Positions 43,707 to 49,846 of a stretch of 49,846 nucleotides of DNA are shown in pieces. The stretch's first letter is position 1; each line of letters begins with the position of its first letter. The DNA is from Flavobacteriales bacterium (lineage in GTDB: Bacteria; Bacteroidota; Bacteroidia; Flavobacteriales_E; Vicingaceae). Below the pieces are notes generated by a model. The model was given only the letters and a program-made list of their open reading frames with translations, was not told the origin of the DNA and made no database searches. The DNA lies in NCBI GenBank assembly GCA_020853105.1, contig JADYZM010000070.1:1-49846 (forward strand), read 5' to 3'. The position numbers and the translations under genes are program-made.

Positions 43707-43820
43707 CTATTTACAACATTTATCACATCCTTTGTTTTTCGAATTATTCTTAAAACGGAAAAGTAAATAAACCACCGCTAAAATTACTATAGCTATTACT
43801 ACTATTTCCTGCATTTTCAT
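43707..43820 (-). CDS. FeoB-associated Cys-rich membrane protein (37 residues)
   Basis: This very short gene encodes MKMQEIVVIAIVILAVVY, continues the membrane helix to residue 21, then a basic linker FRFKNNSKNKG and the tail CDKCCK with three cysteines. This is the layout of the small Cys-rich proteins that often accompany FeoB in Bacteroidetes. The start is ATG at 43820 (a second ATG is two codons later). No feoA or feoB is in the window, so it is an orphan here or serves another metal or redox role. It precedes the LtaS-like gene by 12 bases and may share its transcript. Confidence 0.72.
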   Translation of the reverse strand: MKMQEIVVIAIVILAVVYLLFRFKNNSKNKGCDKCCK

Positions 43821-43879
43821 AGGATTGTTTAAAATTTAACATTAAAATATTTCAACGGTTAAAATTACATAAATTCATT

Positions 43880-43887
43880 TAACTTTG
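43880..43887 (+). promoter_or_regulatory. -7 box (TAACTTTG) of the E1 dehydrogenase gene
   Basis: This is an exact TAnnTTTG match, 20 bases before the ATG at 43908. No strong -33 was seen. The 87-base gap to the divergent small gene leaves room for both promoters. Confidence 0.5.
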
Positions 43888-43907
43888 AGCCTCAAAAAAT
43901 AGGTGTT

Positions 43908-45893
43908 ATGGCTATAAAATTTAATCGCAGAAAGTATTCCGATAACGAACTAATCAACTTGTATAAAGCGTTAGTTAAACCACGCTTAATTGAAGAAAAG
44001 ATGTTGGTTTTATTACGTCAAGGGAAGGTTTCCAAGTGGTTTTCCGGAATCGGTCAAGAAGCTATATCTGTAGGAGCAACACTTGCCATGAGTTCTGATG
44101 AATATATTTTACCCATGCACCGAAATTTAGGAGTTTTTACTACCAGAGAAATCCCTTTGTATCGACTTTTTGCACAATTTCAAGGAAAAATGAGTGGCTT
44201 CACCAAAGGTAGAGACCGTTCGTTTCACTTCGGCACACAAGAATATAACATTGTGGGTATGATTTCACATTTAGGACCTCAAAACGGTGTTGCTGACGGT
44301 ATTGCTTTAGCTAATTTGTTAAAAGAAAATCAAAAAGCGACCCTTGTGTTTAATGGAGATGGTGGAGTGAGTGAAGGAGATTTTCATGAAGCCATTAATA
44401 CTGCTGCAGTTTGGCAGTTGCCTGTAATTTTCTTGGTTGAGAATAACGGATATGGTCTTTCTACGCCTTCTAGTGAGCAATTTAGATGTAAAAATTTTAT
44501 AGACAAAGGCATAGGCTACGGAATAGAAACTGAATTGATTGATGGAAATGATATTATTGATGTGTATCACAAAATAAGCCAAGTTGTTGAGTCTATTCGC
44601 AAAAAGCCACGCCCTGTTTTGGTTGAGTGTATCACGTTTAGAATGAGAGGACACGAAGAGGCTTCCGGAACTAAATATGTTCCACAAGAACTGATGGATG
44701 AATGGCAAAAGAAAGATCCTGTTGTTAATTACGAAAATTTTTTATTGGCAGAGTCAGTTATAGATGCTTCAACAATCGAAAAAATAAAAGAGCAAATCAA
44801 ACAAGAAATTAATACCGATTTGGATAAAGCATTTAATGAAGCTCCAATTGAAGCATCATTGCAACAAGAATTGGACGATGTATATGCTCCATTTACCTAT
44901 GTTGAAACAAAACCAAAAAGCAATTCAAAAACGGAAAAAAGATTTATTGACGCCATTTCAGATGCCATGAAACAAAGCATGGAAAAATACCCTGAATTGG
45001 TATTAATGGGACAAGATATTGCCGAATACGGAGGTGCTTTTAAAGTTACAGATGGATTTGTTGCTAAATTCGGAAAAAATAGGGTTAGAAATACGCCATT
45101 GTGCGAATCAGCAATACTTGGAGCAGGATTAGGCTTATCAATCAACGGAATGAAAGCAATGGTTGAAATGCAATTTGCTGATTTTGTTAGTGAAGGTATG
45201 ACTCAGATTTGTAATAACCTTGCTAAAACGCACTATCGTTGGGGACAAAATGCAGATGTGGTTGTTAGAATGCCAACAGGTGGTGGTACAGCAGCCGGTC
45301 CGTTCCATTCACAAAGCAATGAAAGTTGGTTTACGCAAGTTCCCGGACTAAAAGTTGTATTTCCTGCATTCCCTTATGATGCCAAAGGATTATTAAACAC
45401 TGCTTTTGAAGACCCAAATCCGGTTATGTTTTTTGAACATAAAGCATTGTATAGAAGCGTAAATCAAGAAATTCCAGATGATTATTATACCTTGCCGTTT
45501 GGAAAAGCACAATTGATTGAGAAAGGAAATGATGTTACCATCATTACATACGGAATGGGAGTGCATTGGGCAATGGAGACTCTCAAGAATAACCCTGACA
45601 TTTCTGCTGATTTGATTGATTTGAGAACTTTAGTACCATTAGATACAGAAACAATATTTAATTCAGTGAAAAATACAGGTAAAGCCATCATTTTACACGA
45701 ACCAACTCTTTTTAATGGGATAGGAGGTGAGATAAGTGCTTTAATAACAGAAAACTGCTTTGAATATTTAGATGCTCCTGTTGCACGAGTTGCAAGTATT
45801 GAAACACCAATACCTTTTATCAACCAGCTAGAACAACAATTTTTACCGAAGAAAAGATTTGAAGGAGAGTTGTTAAAACTGATAGGTTTCTAA
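43908..45893 (+). CDS. 2-oxoacid dehydrogenase E1, fused alpha and beta subunits
   Basis: This is a thiamine diphosphate-dependent decarboxylase of the branched-chain (2-oxoisovalerate) or pyruvate dehydrogenase complex, passing an acyl group to lipoyl-E2. The 661-residue protein joins an alpha part (1-335) with TPP motif GDGGVSEGDFHEAINTA and NNGYGLSTP to a beta part (340-661) beginning FIDAISDAMKQSMEKYP, with LCESAILGAGLG and RMPTGGGTAAGPFHSQ. Fusion of the two is common in Bacteroidetes. GPQNGVADGIALA and LPMHRNLGVF fit the branched-chain type. E2 and E3 genes are not present. It is a single-gene unit with its own promoter and marks the end of the conserved chromosome before the island. 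Confidence 0.95.
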   Translation: MAIKFNRRKYSDNELINLYKALVKPRLIEEKMLVLLRQGKVSKWFSGIGQEAISVGATLAMSSDEYILPMHRNLGVFTTREIPLYRLFAQFQGKMSGFTKGRDRSFHFGTQEYNIVGMISHLGPQNGVADGIALANLLKENQKATLVFNGDGGVSEGDFHEAINTAAVWQLPVIFLVENNGYGLSTPSSEQFRCKNFIDKGIGYGIETELIDGNDIIDVYHKISQVVESIRKKPRPVLVECITFRMRGHEEASGTKYVPQELMDEWQKKDPVVNYENFLLAESVIDASTIEKIKEQIKQEINTDLDKAFNEAPIEASLQQELDDVYAPFTYVETKPKSNSKTEKRFIDAISDAMKQSMEKYPELVLMGQDIAEYGGAFKVTDGFVAKFGKNRVRNTPLCESAILGAGLGLSINGMKAMVEMQFADFVSEGMTQICNNLAKTHYRWGQNADVVVRMPTGGGTAAGPFHSQSNESWFTQVPGLKVVFPAFPYDAKGLLNTAFEDPNPVMFFEHKALYRSVNQEIPDDYYTLPFGKAQLIEKGNDVTIITYGMGVHWAMETLKNNPDISADLIDLRTLVPLDTETIFNSVKNTGKAIILHEPTLFNGIGGEISALITENCFEYLDAPVARVASIETPIPFINQLEQQFLPKKRFEGELLKLIGF

Positions 45894-45918
45894 TAAATAT
45901 TTTTAGCATTTAAAACGA

Positions 45919-45943
45919 GGTTAATTTTAGAAAGCAATTAACC
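45919..45943. repeat. inverted repeat at the island boundary
   Basis: GGTTAATT (45919-45926) and AATTAACC (45936-45943) are perfect complements around a 9-base spacer. No T-run follows, so a normal terminator is unlikely. It lies just after the E1 stop and just before the intron-like sequence; it could be a weak terminator or part of the intron remnant. Confidence 0.45.
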
Positions 45944-45949
45944 CCATCT

Positions 45950-46040
45950 ATCTGTGAACTGCCGAATAGAGAACCGTACGCACGGTGGTGTGAGAGGCAA
46001 ACTCCGTCAGTTTCTGGCGGAGCCGACTACTCGATTATAG
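45950..46040 (+). mobile_element. remnant of a group II intron 3' end (domains V-VI-like)
   Basis: The stretch GAACCGTACGCACGGTGG with the following TGTGAGAGG resembles the conserved domain V region after reverse transcriptase genes of bacterial group II introns. A 9-base stem with one T-G pair and a TTT loop (46002-46010 with 46014-46022) follows. It is succeeded by CCGACTACTCGATT, which looks like domain VI and the intron 3' end. No reverse transcriptase gene or 5' intron end is present, so this would be a truncated scar. The identification rests on recalled consensus, not a search. Confidence 0.5.
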
Positions 46041-46280
46041 CCAGTGGTTCTTGTCGTCTGTCCTTGTAAACCATTGTCAGTGTTGAGTTTCAGTGTCATT
46101 GTCCTTTTACTTTTTTGTCTGTCTGTGTTGTATTGTGCCTTGCGTTTTTTATTTTTTAAAGCGTGGAAAAAAAATTGAAATTCTCTCTCGGCTTGGAAAG
46201 GTGGAAGCTCTTTTGCAAGCTTTGGTTTGTGCGTTGCCCTGTGCGGCTTGCAAATGTGCTTACACCTGTGTGGTGGCTAC

Positions 46281-46751
46281 TTAAAACAATTCTCCTTTGT
46301 AGTCTTTCAGCGGAATTTCTAAATCAAGAAGTTCAACCTGAAAATTCTTCGAGGACTGAATAGGTGCAAAAAACTTGCTGAATGATTTGCGGTCTTTTGT
46401 AATATAACCTTGTATATTTCTATTAAACAATTGTGCTATTAGTTTACAATCATCTTTTACTATATCCCTACCAATTTCTTTTACGAGTTCTTTATCATTC
46501 AATAAAATCGAATGAAATTCACCGGCAGTTTTACCATCAAAAAAATCAAATGGAATAATTTTGACAAAATCCAATGGCAAATTGGCAGGGTCATCCTTTA
46601 CGGAGTATTCTGCAATAACAATAGTGGATAAGTAAATCTCAATTTTCTTTTCCAGAAAATATTTGAAATAATCTTTTGCATTTTGGTGTAAATCATCGTT
46701 GCTTTTAAGCAGCCTTATACAAAAAGAGGTGTCGAGTAATATACTATCCAT
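46281..46751 (-). CDS. PIN domain ribonuclease-like protein
   Basis: The 156-residue protein has the four PIN acidic positions: Asp in SILLDTSFCIRLL (near residue 7), Glu in STIVIAEYS, Asp in DIVKDDCKLIAQL and Asp in GYITKDRKSF. Such domains are metal-dependent RNases, often toxins. The ATG at 46751 is preferred to the GTG two codons earlier and overlaps the upstream gene by 8 bases, so translation is coupled to it. The upstream protein may be its antitoxin or partner, although it is far larger than usual PIN antitoxins. The island location next to a restriction-modification locus fits a defence or stabilisation role. Confidence 0.8.
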   Translation of the reverse strand: MDSILLDTSFCIRLLKSNDDLHQNAKDYFKYFLEKKIEIYLSTIVIAEYSVKDDPANLPLDFVKIIPFDFFDGKTAGEFHSILLNDKELVKEIGRDIVKDDCKLIAQLFNRNIQGYITKDRKSFSKFFAPIQSSKNFQVELLDLEIPLKDYKGELF

Positions 46752-47520
46752 TTGCACCTCCTCTTATTTGTTGGAGCCAAGTATCTACGTTGGGAACCGT
46801 ATTCCATTTTGTCGAGGCTCGTTCAATTAACAAATCCAATTTATGTTCATCATAGTTTGGATTGTATGTGATGTAGTCAATTAATTTTAAGTCAAATGGT
46901 TTTCCGTCTGCAAGGTTTTGTTTTCCCTTCGCCCGTACACCATAAATTTTGAATAAGCGTTTTTCTCCCTCTAACAGTTGTTGCTCTGTAGCACTTACCA
47001 CCAACTTGCCGTATTCTTTTGTGAGTAGATGAAAATTAGGATTGTTTCCTCCTTCTTCATTGATTTTACCATACAAAACAAATTCTGTTTCAATAAAAGT
47101 GGCGGCAACTTTAAAATAAGCAGTGTCTTTGTTTATTTTTAAAATAGGGTCTTTTGCGGATGAACTGTAAAAAGAAATTTCGAGATTCTTTTCTGCTGCT
47201 CTACGCTGAAACTTATCAATAATTTCAGCTCGTTTATTGTCAAGAAAATCAATGTTTCCTCTGTTCTTAATTTCGGTGCTTAAGCCATTAAATAACAGAA
47301 CTCCTGAGATAGGTAGGTAAAACAAATTACGGGCAGAACCTTCTTCTATTTTGTAAGATATGTGGGGTCTTTCAGCTTTTTCACCTCTAGTTGGGTATAA
47401 AAAGGTTTCTACATCGCTGATGATCTCTTTTATCTCAGCAATGTCTATATCAATGGGTTTCAATGGCTTATTACCAACTGACCCATCTATTTTAACTTCT
47501 ATGTAACCTTGTTCTTCCAC
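46744..47520 (-). CDS. uncharacterised partner of the PIN gene
   Basis: I do not recognise this 258-residue soluble protein. It has alternating strands and helices, with GYIEVKIDGSVGNKPLKPID at the start, a middle ETEFVLYGKINEEGG, and a C-terminal WNTVPNVDTWLQQIRGG. No signal peptide, DNA-binding helix-turn-helix or catalytic motif is obvious. The GTG start follows an in-frame stop 9 bases upstream, and no ATG is near. A TAAATTTG box lies only 4 bases before it, which would give an almost leaderless mRNA. The 8-base overlap with the PIN gene suggests one functional unit, possibly an unusual antitoxin or an RNA-binding partner. Confidence 0.65.
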   Translation of the reverse strand: MEEQGYIEVKIDGSVGNKPLKPIDIDIAEIKEIISDVETFLYPTRGEKAERPHISYKIEEGSARNLFYLPISGVLLFNGLSTEIKNRGNIDFLDNKRAEIIDKFQRRAAEKNLEISFYSSSAKDPILKINKDTAYFKVAATFIETEFVLYGKINEEGGNNPNFHLLTKEYGKLVVSATEQQLLEGEKRLFKIYGVRAKGKQNLADGKPFDLKLIDYITYNPNYDEHKLDLLIERASTKWNTVPNVDTWLQQIRGGANG

Positions 47521-47537
47521 TTTGCAAATTTACAATT

Positions 47538-47642
47538 TTAAATGGCAGTTTCCACTTCCTCCTTCACGCCCCAAACCTCACTGATTTTGTCTTTAATTTT
47601 TTGCTCAAAGATTTCAATGAGCCGCTTGTTGGCAAATGGCAA
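47538..47642 (-). pseudogene. C-terminal scrap of a type I specificity/methylase subunit
   Basis: An open 34-codon fragment reads PFANKRLIEIFEQKIKDK and then ISEVWGVKEEVETAI before a stop. The helical register and VWGV ending resemble the C-terminus of the methylase-specificity gene upstream (which ends VSKVWGINENE) and of HsdS subunits. It has only a TTG directly after an in-frame stop, so it is probably not expressed alone. The four-helix-bundle gene lies between it and the intact gene, as if that gene or a rearrangement displaced the original tail. Confidence 0.5.
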
Positions 47643-47663
47643 TTAAAAATTTCAAATTACGAA

Positions 47664-48017
47664 TTACGATTGCTTCATTGTAATTTGAATTTTGCCAATA
47701 ATTCTACAAATTTCGTCAGCATCGTTAATTAAGCTATCAGCCATTTCAATCGTCAAGTATTCAGTCGCTTTCAAAAGCTTTATCCAATACAAAGTTTCTC
47801 TTGCTTCTTTGTAAGCTATTGAAAGTTTTGAAATAAAATCTGCTTTTGATTGACCCCCAATTGCTTCTTCAACATTTGCACCAATTGATGTTCCACTACG
47901 AAGCATTTGTTTAGATAACACAAATTCTTTCTTTTCTGTTGTAAGAAACTTATAAGCATTTACGACTCTAATTGCAAATGCAAAAGACTTTTCTTGTATG
48001 ACATTATTCGTTTTCAT
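47664..48017 (-). CDS. four-helix bundle protein (23S rRNA intervening-sequence family)
   Basis: The 117-residue helical protein matches the S23/IVS-type four-helix bundle family. It shows FAIRVVNAYKFL, the signature SKQMLRSGTSIGANVEEAIGG, and KADFISKLSIAYKEARETLYWIKLL. Function in this family is unclear; relatives include proteins encoded inside 23S rRNA insertions and accessory proteins of diversity-generating retroelements. No reverse transcriptase or 23S rRNA is near. The ATG overlaps the end of the methylase gene by 14 bases, and just downstream is a run of TTACGAATTACG-like sequence. It sits inside the restriction-modification locus and separates a methylase tail remnant from the intact gene. 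Confidence 0.88.
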   Translation of the reverse strand: MKTNNVIQEKSFAFAIRVVNAYKFLTTEKKEFVLSKQMLRSGTSIGANVEEAIGGQSKADFISKLSIAYKEARETLYWIKLLKATEYLTIEMADSLINDADEICRIIGKIQITMKQS

Positions 48018-49846
48018 TTATTCCCCAGACTTTACTTACTGCTGATTTTATTTGATTTTGCTTTTTCGTAATTTTTAATTTGTAATTCGCAATTTCTTCC
48101 TCATAGCCCTCTATTTCGGCTACAATTTGCTGTTGTATTTCAAGCGGTGGAAGTGGGATTTCAAGCTGTGAGTATTGAGAAATCCAATATCGTTTATGTT
48201 CAGATGCATTAAAATGAATTTGTTGCATCACATAGAAAAGGTATTTAATATCAGCAATTTCCTTTTTTGCTTTAAGAATTTTCATTGCTGATGATTTCAC
48301 CTTAAAAGAAAAATCAACAAATTGTGTTGATGTGGTAAAGTCATCAAAAATTATTACTGGTAATTCTTCCGAAAAAATACCTTCTGTTTCATTTGTGTAA
48401 CCTAAGATAAAGGACTTACCAGCTGTTAAAACTGGAGTTTTATAATTGTCATCATAATCTTCTGATTCTACAATATACTTTGTTGGTTGTTCGTAATCTA
48501 AAACATCTACAAGTTTTACTTTTTCAAATTCTGTTGTTAGGTCGGCACGACTTAAATATCTGTCTCCACTTAAAACAATATCTCTATTTGCTAAAACTGT
48601 TTCTTTTTTAACAAGTGTTGCCAAACTCGGCAAATTTTCAAATGCCTTGTCATTACTCAAACATACTTTGTAGGATTCTAAAGTTTGCAAAGCCAAAGGC
48701 AAATCGTTTTTGTCAATTTCCCTGCGTTGTGCTCCAAGGTCAAAGCCATCGTTTTCAATTTTCAAAAACAGAATATGTTGGCTTTTCTTTGCCAGTTTTT
48801 TATCTAAAATGAGAATGGATGTTTTTACGCCACTGTAAGGATTAAAACAACCTGCGGGCAAACTGATAACGGCTATCAAACTATCCTGCACCAACATTTT
48901 CCGCAATTGCTTGTAAGCCGTTTGGCTGGTGGCTACAATGCCGTTAGGCACAACAATACCGGCTCGTCCGTTACTGTTAAGGTGTTCGGCAATGTAATCG
49001 GTAAACAATACTTCGGCTTTATTGGCTTGCACGCCAAATTTTTTGTGTGGTCGTATGCCGCCTTTTGGTGTCATAAAGGGCGGGTTGGCAAGTATCACAT
49101 CAAAGGTTTCCTGCCAACGGTCTTCACTGCTTAGTGTATCATATTCGTGTATTTGCGGAGTGGCAAAGCCGTGTAAATACATATTGGCTAAACTCAAACG
49201 CACCATATCGGGGCTAATGTCGTAACCCACAAAATTGGTAGAGAGTTTTTTCCTATCGTCCGGCTTTAGTTTGTCGCCTAAACGCTTTTCGGTGTTTTGG
49301 TTTAAGATGTGTTTGTATGCACTCAATAAGAAGCCAGCCGTTCCACAAGCAGGGTCAAGCACGGTTTCGTTTTTCTGTGGGTTTACACAAGCCGTAACAA
49401 AATCAATAATGTGTCGGGGTGTTCTGAACTGCCCTGCATCGCCCTGGCTTCCCATTACACTCAACAAGTATTCAAAAGCATCGCCCAGTTTTTCGCTGTG
49501 GCTATATTCAAACTCGTTGATGTGTTTTAAAAATAGTTTCAGCGTAGCAGGGTCACGGTAGGGCAAGTATGCATTTTTAAAAATGTTGCGGAACAGTTCG
49601 GGAATATTCGGGTTGGTGTTCAGTTTTTCCAATGCTTCGCTGTAAAGTGAAAGCATATCCTGTCCGCTCAACAATGGGTCAAACAGTTTTCGCCAACCGT
49701 ATTTGGCATATTCACCTGTAAAGAATTTTGCTTTGCCTTTGAATTTTTCAACGGCTTCTTTATCCATATCGTCCATAAACTTATAGATAAGAGCCAGTGT
49801 AATTTGCTCTATTTGGCTTTTCGGGTCGGGCACTTTACCTACCAGC
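48004..49846 (-). CDS. type I N6-adenine methylase with fused specificity domain (partial)
   Basis: The 5' end runs off the right edge; the frame is open from a GTG at 49833 outward to 49846. The visible 609 residues contain a helical N-terminus (HsdM_N-like), SAM motif I VLDPACGTAGFLLSAY, motif IV LANPPF and VVPNGIVATSQTAY. A C-terminal target-recognition half follows (about 420-609), ending in PLPPLEIQQQIVAEIEGYEE, the conserved-region helix of HsdS. Methylase and specificity units are thus in one polypeptide. A nuclease subunit would have to lie beyond the window. Base composition is visibly GC-richer than the polysaccharide region, which supports transfer. The protein methylates adenine within a sequence that cannot be inferred. 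Confidence 0.9.
   Translation of the reverse strand, partial: LVGKVPDPKSQIEQITLALIYKFMDDMDKEAVEKFKGKAKFFTGEYAKYGWRKLFDPLLSGQDMLSLYSEALEKLNTNPNIPELFRNIFKNAYLPYRDPATLKLFLKHINEFEYSHSEKLGDAFEYLLSVMGSQGDAGQFRTPRHIIDFVTACVNPQKNETVLDPACGTAGFLLSAYKHILNQNTEKRLGDKLKPDDRKKLSTNFVGYDISPDMVRLSLANMYLHGFATPQIHEYDTLSSEDRWQETFDVILANPPFMTPKGGIRPHKKFGVQANKAEVLFTDYIAEHLNSNGRAGIVVPNGIVATSQTAYKQLRKMLVQDSLIAVISLPAGCFNPYSGVKTSILILDKKLAKKSQHILFLKIENDGFDLGAQRREIDKNDLPLALQTLESYKVCLSNDKAFENLPSLATLVKKETVLANRDIVLSGDRYLSRADLTTEFEKVKLVDVLDYEQPTKYIVESEDYDDNYKTPVLTAGKSFILGYTNETEGIFSEELPVIIFDDFTTSTQFVDFSFKVKSSAMKILKAKKEIADIKYLFYVMQQIHFNASEHKRYWISQYSQLEIPLPPLEIQQQIVAEIEGYEEEIANYKLKITKKQNQIKSAVSKVWGINENE

Larger units (their letters stand above)
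45894..46280. other. intergenic island boundary without a supported gene
   Basis: This 387-base gap holds an 8-base inverted repeat (45919-45943), a group II intron-like 3' end (about 45950-46040), and then 240 bases of GC-richer sequence with short TGTC/TGTG iterations. Small open frames occur but have no recognisable family. It marks the change from chromosome-like genes to an apparently acquired segment. Confidence 0.6.

Noticed and set aside
46093-46284. Small plus-strand open frame with a hydrophobic start and a Cys-rich end
   Set aside because: It lies in an apparently non-coding junction with short iterations and has no recognisable family or promoter, so it is not reported as a gene.

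Overview
The window looks like a chromosomal segment of a low-GC Bacteroidota, most likely in or near Flavobacteriia. The evidence is type IX secretion (T9SS)-style C-terminal domains on two giant secreted proteins, GEVED modules, promoter -7 boxes of the form TAnnTTTG, a Bacteroidetes-type exosortase with its membrane partner, and an alpha/beta-fused 2-oxoacid dehydrogenase E1. No rRNA, tRNA or CRISPR array was seen. Many genes have only a TTG start available.

Region 1 (1-24.6 kb) is a large cell-surface polysaccharide locus. gmd and fcl make GDP-L-fucose. A long minus-strand series (13.6 to 2.1 kb) encodes a PP-loop sugar amidotransferase (WbuX/WbpG-like), five glycosyltransferases, a Wzy-like polymerase, a GNAT-fold protein, a polysaccharide deacetylase, a WcaF-like acetyltransferase and a HEPN-like protein. 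One plus-strand FkbM methyltransferase interrupts it. A second minus-strand series (21.4 to 13.7 kb) encodes a Wzc-like tyrosine autokinase with a Gly-Tyr microsatellite tail, a Wzx flippase, a left-handed beta-helix acyltransferase, a LamG-type secreted protein and an 80-residue protein with a PID-type sorting tail. An exosortase plus partner, a sulfotransferase, and HisH- and HisF2-like genes follow. The last two probably act with the distant amidotransferase to build an acetamidino sugar. No Wza-like exporter or initiating sugar-phosphate transferase is present.

Region 2 (24.8-29.4 kb) has a small secreted protein and a 1401-residue modular surface protein. A bidirectional terminator separates it from region 3.

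Region 3 (29.4-43.8 kb) is a minus-strand envelope region. It holds an M28 peptidase, then a tightly overlapped set (LysM protein with a transglycosylase-like domain that appears to lack its catalytic Glu, two SGNH hydrolases, a HAD phosphatase, an MBOAT acyltransferase) that may be a peptidoglycan or glycan O-acetylation system. Upstream are a propeller-type sensor kinase, a SUI1 protein, a diacylglycerol kinase, an LtaS-like phosphoglycerol transferase and a 37-residue FeoB-associated-type protein.

Region 4 (43.9-49.85 kb) begins with the fused E1 gene. A group II intron-like scar and an apparent island follow: a PIN-domain gene with a partner, a degraded restriction-modification tail, a four-helix-bundle gene, and a type I-like methylase with a fused specificity domain that runs off the window edge.
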